Shown piece by piece: positions 19,776-28,749 of a DNA stretch of 28,749 nt. Under the pieces are notes generated by a model, which was given only the letters and a program-made list of their open reading frames with translations, was not told the origin of the DNA and did not search any database. Numbering within the stretch: position 1 is the first letter of the stretch; the number at the start of each line of letters is the position of its first letter. This stretch comes from Apostichopus parvimensis. Taxonomy: Eukaryota; Echinodermata; Holothuroidea; Aspidochirotida; Stichopodidae. The position numbers and the translations under genes are program-made. The stretch covers positions 1 to 28,749 of the forward strand of contig KN894068.1 in the NCBI GenBank assembly GCA_000934455.1, given 5' to 3'.

Positions 19776-22040
19776 CTTTGTGAACCAGAACACAATTATG
19801 AATTGTGAAGTGAGGATTAAATGATTAGAAGGATATATATTTCTGTCAGTGTAGTCCTGGTCTGCAAGCTAGGTGATATACACTAATAACATATGGAGAA
19901 AACCCAACTTTTTTTTTTACTGCACATAAGATACAGGAATGGGCCTAATTGGCCAGTGACCCATACCGCTGGAGGGCCTGAGATCGGTCCTTTAAAACAG
20001 AAAGTAAGAAAACTGCAGATATTGCAGCTTTTTGCTAATAAAGCAATCTTCAAACTCCTTTGCCAACCCCTACTCATTCTTACCCCAACCCCCCCATCCC
20101 TTCCTTAGTGAACATTTCTACAGCAGTACAACAAAACATCAAACATTGATTTTGGTGGGGGTTATTCACCTGATGGTTGATTCGATAAAGATGGAGTTCT
20201 TGCTCAATTTTATTTATGTTTATTTATTTTCGGTTCAATAAAGCACTGCACTGGTGCATATTTACCCGATTGTAGGTCATCTTTTGATTGGACTGTGCGA
20301 TGACAATCAGGGCTTAGTCATGGGGTTGCCAAGTTGAGTTACTTGCCAAAAAAAATTACTTTGCATTTTTGAGAATTTAAGACAATCAGGTTGTACAATA
20401 CTTGAATTTATCAAATGTAGGATACTTATTAACATCAGGTATCTGAAAACGTTATCCAGTCAGGAATGATAAATTTACAATGATGAAATTTGTTGTATTA
20501 AATTTGTGGTCCAACACAAAATCTGTGAATTGGATTCAGCAGTTTATTAATTCGCTGATTATAAGCCACCAAGTGGATGTAGCGACATATAAAGTTCTCT
20601 TTGCTAACCTAATGTGATTGATCAAATTAATCGAGTGTTAAACTCGTTAAACTACGTCTAAGCTCGGTCAATTTGTTACGACCAAACACAAAAATTCACC
20701 GAAATTACCGTCGTGAATATATACATAAAGAATGATGCATGATTCTTAACATGTAGAAATGCAGACTACCCACTGGCCAACTTCCAGCTGAGTGGTGAAT
20801 TTACCGTCAAATCAAATCATCGTGAAATAAACCGTACGTTTGGGGTCTAGCGCGCCAGAACGTGCCGATCGACACAGCAGAATGACATATGCCCTCAACA
20901 TTCAATCGACCGTGTATATCCACATTGCCAACACACCTACTTTCCCATGGAGATCTCATCCCAGCTGAGAGTGATTACTCCATTTCAAGCTTAACAATGT
21001 CTCCGCGGAATCCCCGAGGACCTTGGGTTCGAACATCCAAAACGGCGTTTATTAAAATCAGAGATACGACAAACCCGCTTTCGGTGCTGAGTAATTTTTA
21101 TTATCCAGGGTTTGTAAAGAGAGATATAGGCTGACCTAGATGAGAATTGCCGACAACTTTTGATTGCGTGACAGTACCTTTGCTAAAAGAATTAACACTA
21201 TTTTCATTTGTGACGGTGTAATACGATTTGAAATTTTGACCCTGTCGTCGTACGGTATGTGGCTAGACTGAAAAACAAGACTGAAACTGTATGCGAGGTA
21301 CTGGCGAAAAACTGAGGAGGATGGAAGGCCAAAAGCGAGACCTACGGAATAAGGGGAACATTCTACAAAATTTAATTTGACAAGAGTTGCGTTCATCCTT
21401 GTATCAGCTGGTGTTTTACAAACTTCAAATAATCATATATAGCAATGGACAGTACTATGGGTTCCCATGGAAGTATTACTATGATTATGGCACACGCTTT
21501 ACTGATAAAACTTTGTCGCTCTTTTTGGAAGAAGATCTGGATAAAAACATAATTATCATGGTATGCCGTGATATAAGCTAACTTATGTACTGCTACTGAC
21601 TGCCAAATCCATGTATCTGACCAGCTGGTAGCATGGCACTTTTATTGGTACCGTTATACAAGGTAGCAGCTGTTTAATGATTATGGCCTATAGAGCTCTA
21701 GATTAATGCCTTCCCGGCTCAAACAAGTCCTCAACAAACAGCATTCATCATGTTACAACTATCCTTCATCAGAGGATATTAGAGAGGGAGTGGTTGGGAG
21801 GAGGGTGGTAGGAAGGGGGAGGGTCTATATATTAACGCATACAATACCGTTTTAGTCCACGAAGGAATCCTGAGCTTCTGTTTGTATAGACATCTTGAAC
21901 CTGATTAAGCCTAAGCTGTGATTGTTGAACCATAAATGTTAAGGCAACCGAGATCATTGAAAGGTATCGTACTAGCTCGAAAATCCCATGAAAAGCATCA
22001 TGTTGCACTATTAGTTATGAGTAATGAGACTTCCAGTTAC
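19776..22040. other. Non-coding stretch
   Basis: No supported gene is seen. A plus-strand AATAAA near 20236 has no coding exon before it. Overlapping open frames at 19883-20108 and 20889-21134 have unremarkable peptides. A purine/G-rich tract lies at about 21784-21823. Confidence 0.5.
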
Positions 22041-22124
22041 CTTCACTTCCTTGGGCATTGGATTTTTATCTCGAACAAAATACATCCTCTTTCTGGACGA
22101 GGCATATATCCTTGGGCATATATC
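22041..22124 (-). CDS. Possible internal exon, unknown protein
   Basis: The minus-strand segment is 84 nt (28 codons, phase 0 at both ends), with an acceptor GGTTCTTTGTGTCAAG and a donor GTGAAG|GTAACT. The open frame starts DICPRIYASSRKRMYFV and ends RDKNPMPKEVK. It is a basic, protein-like segment but not one I recognise. Being in phase 0 and on the same strand upstream of the kinase exon, it could be an upstream exon of that gene. It does not resemble the kinase sequence that should directly precede the catalytic-loop exon. The first codons overlap a short duplication (GATATATGCCCAAG, then GATATATG). Confidence 0.28.
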
Positions 22125-24272
22125 CTTGACACAAAGAACCATCAATATACATTCAGAGATCCTCAAATGCCACCCCTCCCTTTAAACCTATATACACTCT
22201 AGGTACTAACAAAGTTATATCAACATGGGAGGGGAGGAGGTGGGGGGGGAGTCAACATCAACATCATGTCCCAGGATTTACACATGGAAAAGTTATGGTC
22301 ATTTTTAGGCTGAGAGATCTAAGTTCTGACTGACCACAACTGTCTGTCACTCCTATAATTAGCGAGTTACACATTCACTGTACATTTACCGAACAGAGCA
22401 AAAACTTTGTTTCCAAGACAATCTAATAATGCCAAACTTGCAATCCTTCATTCATAGACTCAATTGGCTTTTGCCATAACTCCTAGTGCAATATTGATGG
22501 ACAAAATAGAAGAGATTATATGATTCAGAGATACCTTCTAACGTTTTTACTCTACTTGTTTTGAACACGAACACCGGCACGTTACAGCCAGATTTTGACA
22601 AAATTCATCTCCAAACAATAACTAAATTTAGTCCATCAGTCCGTGAAATTAACCGACTTTTCAAGGCCAATTAAGCATTCATGTTGTGATATTTTCTGAC
22701 TCACCAAACAGACAGCATGAATGTTTCCCGAGTCTTTGTTAATACTGGAGAAATGCGATAAGCAACAAAAATAGAACCCTTACAAGTATTTCAAATTACA
22801 GTAAGGCTGGATCGAGATCGATCACAAAAGAAACATATTATTTACATATTATGTTACAGAAGTTGCTAACATTTTGCACAAGAAAAAAGGGGAAAAAAAA
22901 GGAAGAAATCTAAAAGAAGTTGCTGGAATTGCTTTACAAGTACCAAACTGGTAAACACACTCATAGATATGGTCTGTACTCACATTCAGATTCTAGCATT
23001 TAGTCGCCTTTACTCGATGTCACATTCATGGATGCCTTTGATTGGAGCCTTGTGCTCATGCTCATAGCAATTAAGAGGACCTCTACTTGCACACACGCAC
23101 TGATACTCCCACTGTTGCACCCTGCACTATACAAACATATATGTGCTTTAAAAATAATTAATGTACCACGGATTGAGTCACGTAATTGACTTTAATACGT
23201 GCAGTAACTGACATGATCAAACCAATGTTCAGGTAATTAGTAGACTTATATATGTAGCTCTTAATTAAAACAAAGATCCTTGAATGATTGATTGAATGAA
23301 TGCTTGATTGATTGATTGAATGAGTGATTGATTGATTGAAAAGCAACGATATATTTCCATCTTTATAACCAAACCATAATTGAAAATAGAAAGTCATATT
23401 GATACAAAAATGCAACTTAGACAAATGAAGATGTCAATCAAACGCTATAGCTAATGAACCGTTCGTCACCTGTTGACCTCATTGAATTACGGGCCACGGT
23501 ACTTATCTATTTGTCACCTAAATCAACAACACACAACAAACAGTACAATACCTGGGAATGCAGTCACATGTACTGCTTAACACGCAACTCCACACGGCCA
23601 GCCAGATGTCACAAACTCACCTGGCGAATACATTCATCGGCTTTTACTTCACTCAGATAGGTTGAACATCAAAAATGACAGCAACGGTTACCTCCCTTTG
23701 AAAGACTAACAAACCGATTCGGGTCCCAGGTTAATAGACGTTTCTCTAAACTAGTCCAAATGATAACAGATGAGCAAATAAATGCTGACTGTTTGCAGTT
23801 TGCACAGCGCTCCGATAATAGTTTACTATATTCCTTGAAAGACATACAAGGTCACCAGTTGTGGGAGGGGGGTGGGGTTAAGAATGACACAAATATTCAA
23901 TTTAAATATCTATTCAAAGAATTTTTGTTAAACAGGTAGAAACCACATCCTAAAAAATCTCAAATTGCTTTCATTTTTTATCATACCATACATTGCACAT
24001 ACATAGACAAAGCAGATAATTCAGTGATTTTGTTAGTTGCTTTCAAGTTCTTTAATAATTTATCCAATGTTTTGTTTTGTTTTGTTTTTGTTTCATATTT
24101 CATTCCTTGGCTCCAGAGTACAGATGATATGTCATTTCTTCTGTACGTTATATCCCCAAATATCATTGACATCTCCAGAAAAACCTTCATTAGTACGGTA
24201 CCTCACACGTGATATCATCGTATAACACTGTCCCTACCACACACACATACACACATGTTTGTATTTCATTCC
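22125..24272. other. Non-coding stretch
   Basis: No supported gene is seen. G-rich tracts lie near 22228-22250 and 23862-23878. A strong minus-strand donor (GCCAG|GTGAGT, at 23611) has a short open frame before it but no acceptor. It might be the donor of a first exon whose ATG would be at 23626-23624. Confidence 0.45.
23281..23340 (+). repeat. (TGAT/TGAA)n tetranucleotide repeat
   Basis: About fourteen units of TGAT alternating with TGAA and single-base variants, for example GATTGATTGATTGAATGAGT. Confidence 0.9.
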
Positions 24273-24420
24273 AACCGAGGACCCCATTGTATTTTCCATT
24301 GTGCAAATCCGCGTACCCTAGCCTAAATAATACCCCATTCAATAGAATTCTTCCGAGGACGTGGTGATTCTTTAGAAATCACAACCGAGGACCTGAAATT
24401 CTTTTGTTCAAGTCCTCGGT
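24273..24420. repeat. CCGAGGAC repeat cluster with hairpin
   Basis: The octamer CCGAGGAC occurs near 24275, at 24353-24360 and at 24385-24392, with an inverted copy at 24412-24419. The last two form a hairpin of 14-nt arms (24384-24397 and 24407-24420, one mismatch) with a 9-nt loop. A second small hairpin (GTGATT...AATCAC) lies at about 24364-24382. CA-rich repeats flank the cluster on both sides. It may be a degraded foldback or MITE-like element. Confidence 0.6.
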
Positions 24421-24437
24421 CAGATAGAAAAACAAAC

Positions 24438-24467
24438 GCACACACACACACACACACAGACACACAA
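24438..24467 (+). repeat. (CA)n microsatellite
   Basis: About ten to fourteen CA units with one G interruption. Confidence 0.9.
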
Positions 24468-24870
24468 TTTAACCGATGTCATTCGGTTTTCCTTCTTATA
24501 GTCCTTCCATCAATTATTAAAACTTATTACTCTGGGCTATGTTTTCCTGCACTGTTACATTCCATCTCTACTTGCAAACAGTAACAAAACAATCAATGAT
24601 CGTCTCACCATCTGTAGGCCATGAAAAAAAAAACTCTCTCCTTTAATAAAAATCATTGCACTAAAATGAAAATAATCAAGAGGTTGACCTAGACAAGAAT
24701 CCCGGACAAAAAACAGACCCTCCAGGATTTCTACCATCAAGACTTCCTTACCATTTTAGCTTTATTAAAAGTTGGGCACTGCAGACCAGAATGAGTTTGT
24801 TTTGGAGTCTGCATTTGCAACTTTAAGCAGCTGATTGCATGTACAGTTGCATTGTGAGTTTGTTCCACAG

Positions 24871-24935
24871 CTATCTCCCATCCCTCACTCCCCTTCCCTC
24901 CCCTTCCCTCCCACCTCCCTCCCCCTCCCCCTCCT
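24871..24935 (-). other. Polypyrimidine tract; G-quadruplex-prone on the minus strand
   Basis: The plus strand is almost pure C/T with many CCC and CCCC(C) runs. The minus strand therefore has more than four closely spaced runs of three or more G. It could form a G-quadruplex or triplex. It also makes a Gly-rich spurious open frame. Confidence 0.6.
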
Positions 24936-25770
24936 GCATGCCCACATAAGCACAAACAGAAAATTGTGACTTTGCATCATTAATGTTCCAATTCACAGAT
25001 CTATTTATAAAACCCAGAGAAAGCATGTTTACTTTTCAAAACAAAACATATCAATTCTGAACAGCTGTGAAAACCAATACTTTCAAGGCAGCTATTTTAC
25101 CGTGACAGAGCCTATCGACTAATTTGCATAGAAGATTCAGGATAGAAAATAATGATCATTCAAGTGGCAATTAAGGTCAGTCAATGGATTATCGCCATAG
25201 CAACATACTCGTTGACTCTGAGTAACTCCCGTTGGAAGGGTACCGGGACATGCAACCACTTCTTAATAAACATTTTCATTATAAAATACACAAGCAAGCT
25301 GTCTGCTTAGAGACCAGATAATTACACCGTTTTAAGACAAATTCTGCGAACAGGAGTTTTTTCCCCTCTAGACAATAACGGCGATCTTGAAAAGATTGAG
25401 ACCTGCAGACTTCACCCCAAATCCGTTTCTCCGCACTTCCAGCCTCAATAAAAAAAAAAAATTGTTGAAAAAGCTGAAGAGTGCCTCTAATCACTTCATC
25501 AATATCACGCATAAATTAAAAAAACAGGTGCATCCTTCAGGAGCACGTTCCAACCTAGCCAGATCGCATGCCATGAAGATGTAGCCTTCTAAGATGCCGA
25601 GAAAATGTAGGGATTTATCCTGTTTCCGTGGCGATTTGATTGATTTCCTCTCACAACTAACATGATGCCATTCTGTCTTAAGCTACCGAAAAAACTTTCT
25701 TCTCACTACAAAGAGGGACAAAAAAAATTAGCAAACAAAAAAGTGGTTATGACGTCTGTTGCTGGTTGAT

Positions 25771-25848
25771 TGACCAATCACAGACGAGCTTCTTTCTCCA
25801 CTAAATTTACCTCGGTACCTAGACGGTCACACCCTGGGAATGACGTCA
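25771..25848. promoter_or_regulatory. CCAAT box and CRE cluster, possible promoter
   Basis: TTGACCAATCA contains a good NF-Y-type CCAAT box (CCAAT at 25774-25778), and a perfect CRE palindrome TGACGTCA lies at 25841-25848. A half-site TGACGT lies near 25750. The block has more CpG than its flanks. No first exon can be tied to it. The same area is open in one minus-strand frame up to a donor-like GAG|GTAAAT at 25811, so coding use is an alternative reading. Confidence 0.3.
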
Positions 25849-26200
25849 ATGATACAAGCGTAAGGCGTTGGCTGGTAAGCTTAGGTATGCAAGGATTTTC
25901 TGCTAATGAAAATATTTCTCAGCAAATGTAATTACGTTACAAAGAACCGCCACGACACAAGGACATTCAAGTTCTAAACAGCTTTTAAGAACGCAGAATA
26001 TTTACTCTCTAAACAGAGAGAGCAGGACAGATTTGCTTTGGTCAGTACAACAAGGCATTCGCGTGATATAAAAATTGAAAAAAATATATATATTTGTCGA
26101 GAACAAAAATTGATACAGAGGGATCCTTCCGTCTCGGTTCTAGGGAACTGTTACAAGCAAGTGCCTGCACCGAGCATGATCTATTGATTTGTGGGTGAAA

Positions 26201-26246
26201 GCTTAACTGGCGATACTCGGAACGCTTAACCGGCGATCCTCCGACG
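26201..26246 (+). repeat. Imperfect 23-bp tandem duplication
   Basis: GCTTAACTGGCGATACTCGG and a diverged copy GCTTAACCGGCGATCCTCCG lie 23 bp apart. The second copy runs into another CRE-like GACGTCAA. Confidence 0.7.
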
Positions 26247-26487
26247 TCAATCAATTTATGAACAAATCAAGTTCAATCTTGCAGGAGCGAACGAATAGAA
26301 ATGATCGACTTAATGCCAGAGTACACATTTACCACGATATTAAAACAAGGCAATTTTAGCAGCAAAATGCAAATATGGGAAAAAAATATGATAAAGTAGG
26401 GTACTGATTTTTGCAAACAGACGCTGGATAAATGCTGGGGGATATCTTCATGTTTCAGAAGATATAACTGAAGAAATAGGAGATAGC

Positions 26488-26522
26488 TTGAGGGAGGGGG
26501 GCAGGAGGTAGGGAGGGGAGGG
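26488..26522 (+). other. G-rich tract, G-quadruplex-prone
   Basis: Closely spaced runs GGG, GGGGGG, GGG, GGGG and GGG on the plus strand satisfy the usual four-run pattern for a quadruplex. Confidence 0.55.
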
Positions 26523-26819
26523 TGTATAGATAGCACAGCTACAAGAGATTTTGAGGGGAGGGTTAACCACTCAGTACATCATCAATGGTGAGGTATTGAA
26601 ATCAATACACATCTTCAAGAACCTACGGTAGCAAACCGTTAAGAAAACAGAACAGAGACAGAGAAAAGTTGTGTTTTTTTGGGGGGGGGAGGCTGCACTT
26701 AGTGGCATGACCTGCATTATGTGTGATAAACCATGGTGTTCCAAAGCTGGTCTTGATATGAAGTGTTATATAAGGTGCTCCTTTAGGTGCCATATCAAAA
26801 TATTTAATAGATGTTTCCT

Positions 26820-27405
26820 GTGAGGTGTAGCATCACATGTTAGTTATACAAGGGTGGCATATCAGGAGCCATATAGCCCTCTACCAGTTATCATATCAAG
26901 TATCGCACATAACCAGATATGTGAGGTGTGATATCAAAGTGTACTGGTCTTTTACCAGGCATCATATCAAGTATATAAGCAGATGTACAGTATGAGGTTT
27001 GATATCAAAGTGTATAGGTATTTTACAAGGCATCATATCAAGTATAAACAGATGTATGAGGTGTGATAACGATGTGTACAGGCCTGGCTTCTACCAGGTA
27101 TCATATCAAGAATTGCACATAACCAGATGCATGAGGTGTGATATCAAGTGTACAGGTATTTTACCAGGCATCATATCAAGTATATAAGCAGATGTATGAG
27201 GTATGATATCAATGTGCACAGGTCTTTTACCATGCATCATACTAAGTATATAAGCAGATGCGATAGATGTAAATTTCACCGTGTACAGGTCTGGCTTCTA
27301 CCAGGCATCATACCAAGTATATAGGCAGATGTAAGTGTACAGGTCTTTTGTCAGGCATCATACCAAGTATATAATCCGATGCCTGAGGTGTGATATCATA
27401 TCATA
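26820..27405 (+). repeat. 65-85 bp minisatellite
   Basis: Seven or eight diverged copies of a unit made of GAGGTGTGATATCAAAGTGT, ACAGGTCTTTTACCAGGCAT, CATATCAAGTATATAAGCAG and ATGTAT. Unit length varies because some copies carry an extra CTGGCTTC or a longer GCACATAACCAG segment. The units carry GATATC and ATATATAAG-like blocks. The open frame at 26999-27187 is just the repeat read through. Confidence 0.85.
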
Positions 27406-28749
27406 TAATTTTATTGAATAAAGTACACCATCAAGAGCCATTCAATGCTGCCATCAAGGCCTGTACCAGTTTATGTTTGTATCAAGTTTTTGATTAAGGA
27501 GCTGCATATGGTGCGTGTCCTACATATCTATGAAACCTAGTTCAGGACTACGGTGCTGTCAAATACATACAAGTTTCTATAAAGTATGTGATCAATAAAG
27601 AACATAGATTTACCATTTCAAATGAAACAGCAGCTATCCAACCCTTTGTGACAGGAATAAAGCCCAGATACTTTATGGAAAACATATTTCAGGACAAATT
27701 TTCTTTGAAGCATGCACATACATATTTGTCTTTCTTCACCCAATCCATATGACAATGCATTTGGTCTAAGAAGGAGAGTAACCTGTTACATTGCAACCCA
27801 TCACATTAAAACTATAAAAACACCTTGCATGGGCAAAGTTTAAGCCATCCAATTTCGACTCTTTCATATAAAGTGCATCTCCCAAAGTCAACACGACACC
27901 CAACGATGTCTCTTGTACGAAAAGTCTTCTCGAAAAAAAAAAAATTTGATTGCATTTTTGCACCTAACTCGAAACATCAAAGACGAAATGAAAAATCACA
28001 TCAAACATTAAACTGACATTGAAAACACTACATAGTGACATTACAAGTGCTTTCGAATATCACCCGATTCATTTAAACCCAGCTGAGGGTGTAAGAGTAC
28101 ACACCCTAGAAAGCTTATATATTAAGACTTTTTGGGAGGTTTTTTTTTAACTTTGGCCCCCGGGCACAAAAAAAAAAAAAAAACATCTCCAACTTTTTGA
28201 CACTCCCATGACTCTTCCCAATAGCCTGTTGAAACTGACGGATTTTGTCTGTCAGCTAAAAAACCCAATCCCAGTCCGTCGAGTATCGGATAAGATAATT
28301 AACATAACCCGTGTTTGATCTGAAAACAGCTAGTCAAATTGACTTTCCCCATAATTCTTTGATGATGTATGTTCAGAGAGCAAAGAATGAGAACCCTTCA
28401 TGTTTCATAAATAGTTTCACGAGTTTTGCAAACATCGCAGTCTCTCGTTGAATCAATTGCTCTTTTGACACAAGTGATTTCCAAGTTAACAGAAAAAATA
28501 CAACGATTATTATTATTTTTTTCCTCTGCCATGTGTCGCAGCTGATGGTGATAGTGTCTAAGGACTCGTTGAACTGTCGGTGGCATCTCTTCAACTATCT
28601 TTACCGAACAATTCATAAAACGTTGTCATGCAATCCTGTTTTGATTTTTCAAACTGGTGTCGCATTTGTTCCTCAACATTTTTGACATTTGCTGTGTTAA
28701 TCCTTTTTTCATGGGTTCATTTTTATCCCCTCCCCTCCCTCAACTCCCC
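27406..28749. other. Non-coding stretch
   Basis: No supported gene is seen. Homopolymer A/T runs lie near 27934 and 28168. Two overlapping minus-strand frames (28373-28594 and 28398-28616) are open and somewhat protein-like (for example RETAMFAKLVKLFMKHEG), but they have no good splice sites. The window ends in a C/T-rich tract. Confidence 0.45.

Noticed and set aside
23611..23660. Minus-strand open stretch (TYLSEVKADECIRQ) before a strong GTGAGT donor
   Set aside because: An in-frame TGA lies just upstream and no acceptor falls between it and the coding stretch. A first exon is possible but unsupported.
24737..24955. Glycine-rich minus-strand open frame
   Set aside because: The Gly-rich part is the translated polypyrimidine tract. 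A short exon at its end (CPTFNKAKM before GTAAGG) is too small to call.
26999..27187. 62-codon plus-strand open frame with repeated peptide RCMRCD
   Set aside because: It is the minisatellite read in frame and changes with unit length.
28373..28616. Two overlapping minus-strand frames with protein-like stretches
   Set aside because: Both frames are open at once, splice sites are weak and no family could be named. Kept only as a note in the stretch description.
1..28749. CRISPR arrays, prokaryotic operons, phage or plasmid features
   Set aside because: Tandem repeats here lack spacer/repeat regularity, and the exon-intron structure and SINEs show an animal genome.

Overview
The window comes from a multicellular animal genome, most likely a marine invertebrate. 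Evidence for this is an intron-split kinase gene with GT-AG junctions, at least two tRNA-derived SINEs, a hammerhead-ribozyme retroelement, minisatellites and many microsatellites, long poly-C/poly-G runs, and a scaffold gap of N (14549-14928). There is no bacterial-style gene packing: the longest open frames outside the gap are about 160 codons and mostly look random. An echinoderm or other invertebrate deuterostome would fit the SINE types, but this is a guess from repeat style, not a proof.

The one gene I recognise firmly is a protein kinase on the minus strand. Exon 19294-19408 carries the catalytic loop (HADLKPEN). Exon 14390-14511 carries DFG and the activation segment up to RAPE. The two join in phase across a 4.8 kb intron. 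A short downstream exon at 13222-13258 may continue it. The kinase is of the DYRK/HIPK type in the CMGC group. Its N-lobe and most of its C-lobe are not found with confidence and probably lie in other exons or outside the window. On the plus strand a short coding end with a poly-A signal (10893-11064) looks like the last exon of a different gene. Several other exon-like pieces (3775-3837, 5744-5859, 13390-13445, 22041-22124) are listed at low confidence.

Layout: 1-10892 is AT-rich non-coding DNA with microsatellites, one tRNA-SINE (7281) and a possible promoter (about 5.4 kb). 10893-11064 is the plus-strand 3' end. At 11577-11659 there is a tRNA-like unit. 13.2-19.4 kb is the kinase region. 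Its large intron holds the gap, a hammerhead-bearing SINE-like element (14956-15097), an 82-bp minisatellite (17.3-17.65 kb) and a 129-bp near-perfect palindrome made of two hammerhead-like Penelope-type ends (18644-18772). A SINE with a conserved central domain sits 51 bp upstream of the kinase exon (19460-19775). From 19.8 kb to the end the DNA is mostly non-coding, with a CCGAGGAC hairpin cluster, a G4-prone tract, a CCAAT/CRE cluster (25.77-25.85 kb) and a 65-85 bp minisatellite (26.82-27.4 kb).

The most interesting element is at 14956-15097. On the minus strand it combines Pol III box A/B-like sequences, a complete type I hammerhead ribozyme with intact core and a bipartite stem I, and 16-bp terminal inverted repeats. 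It lies sense to the kinase pre-mRNA inside its intron, so it could cut that transcript.
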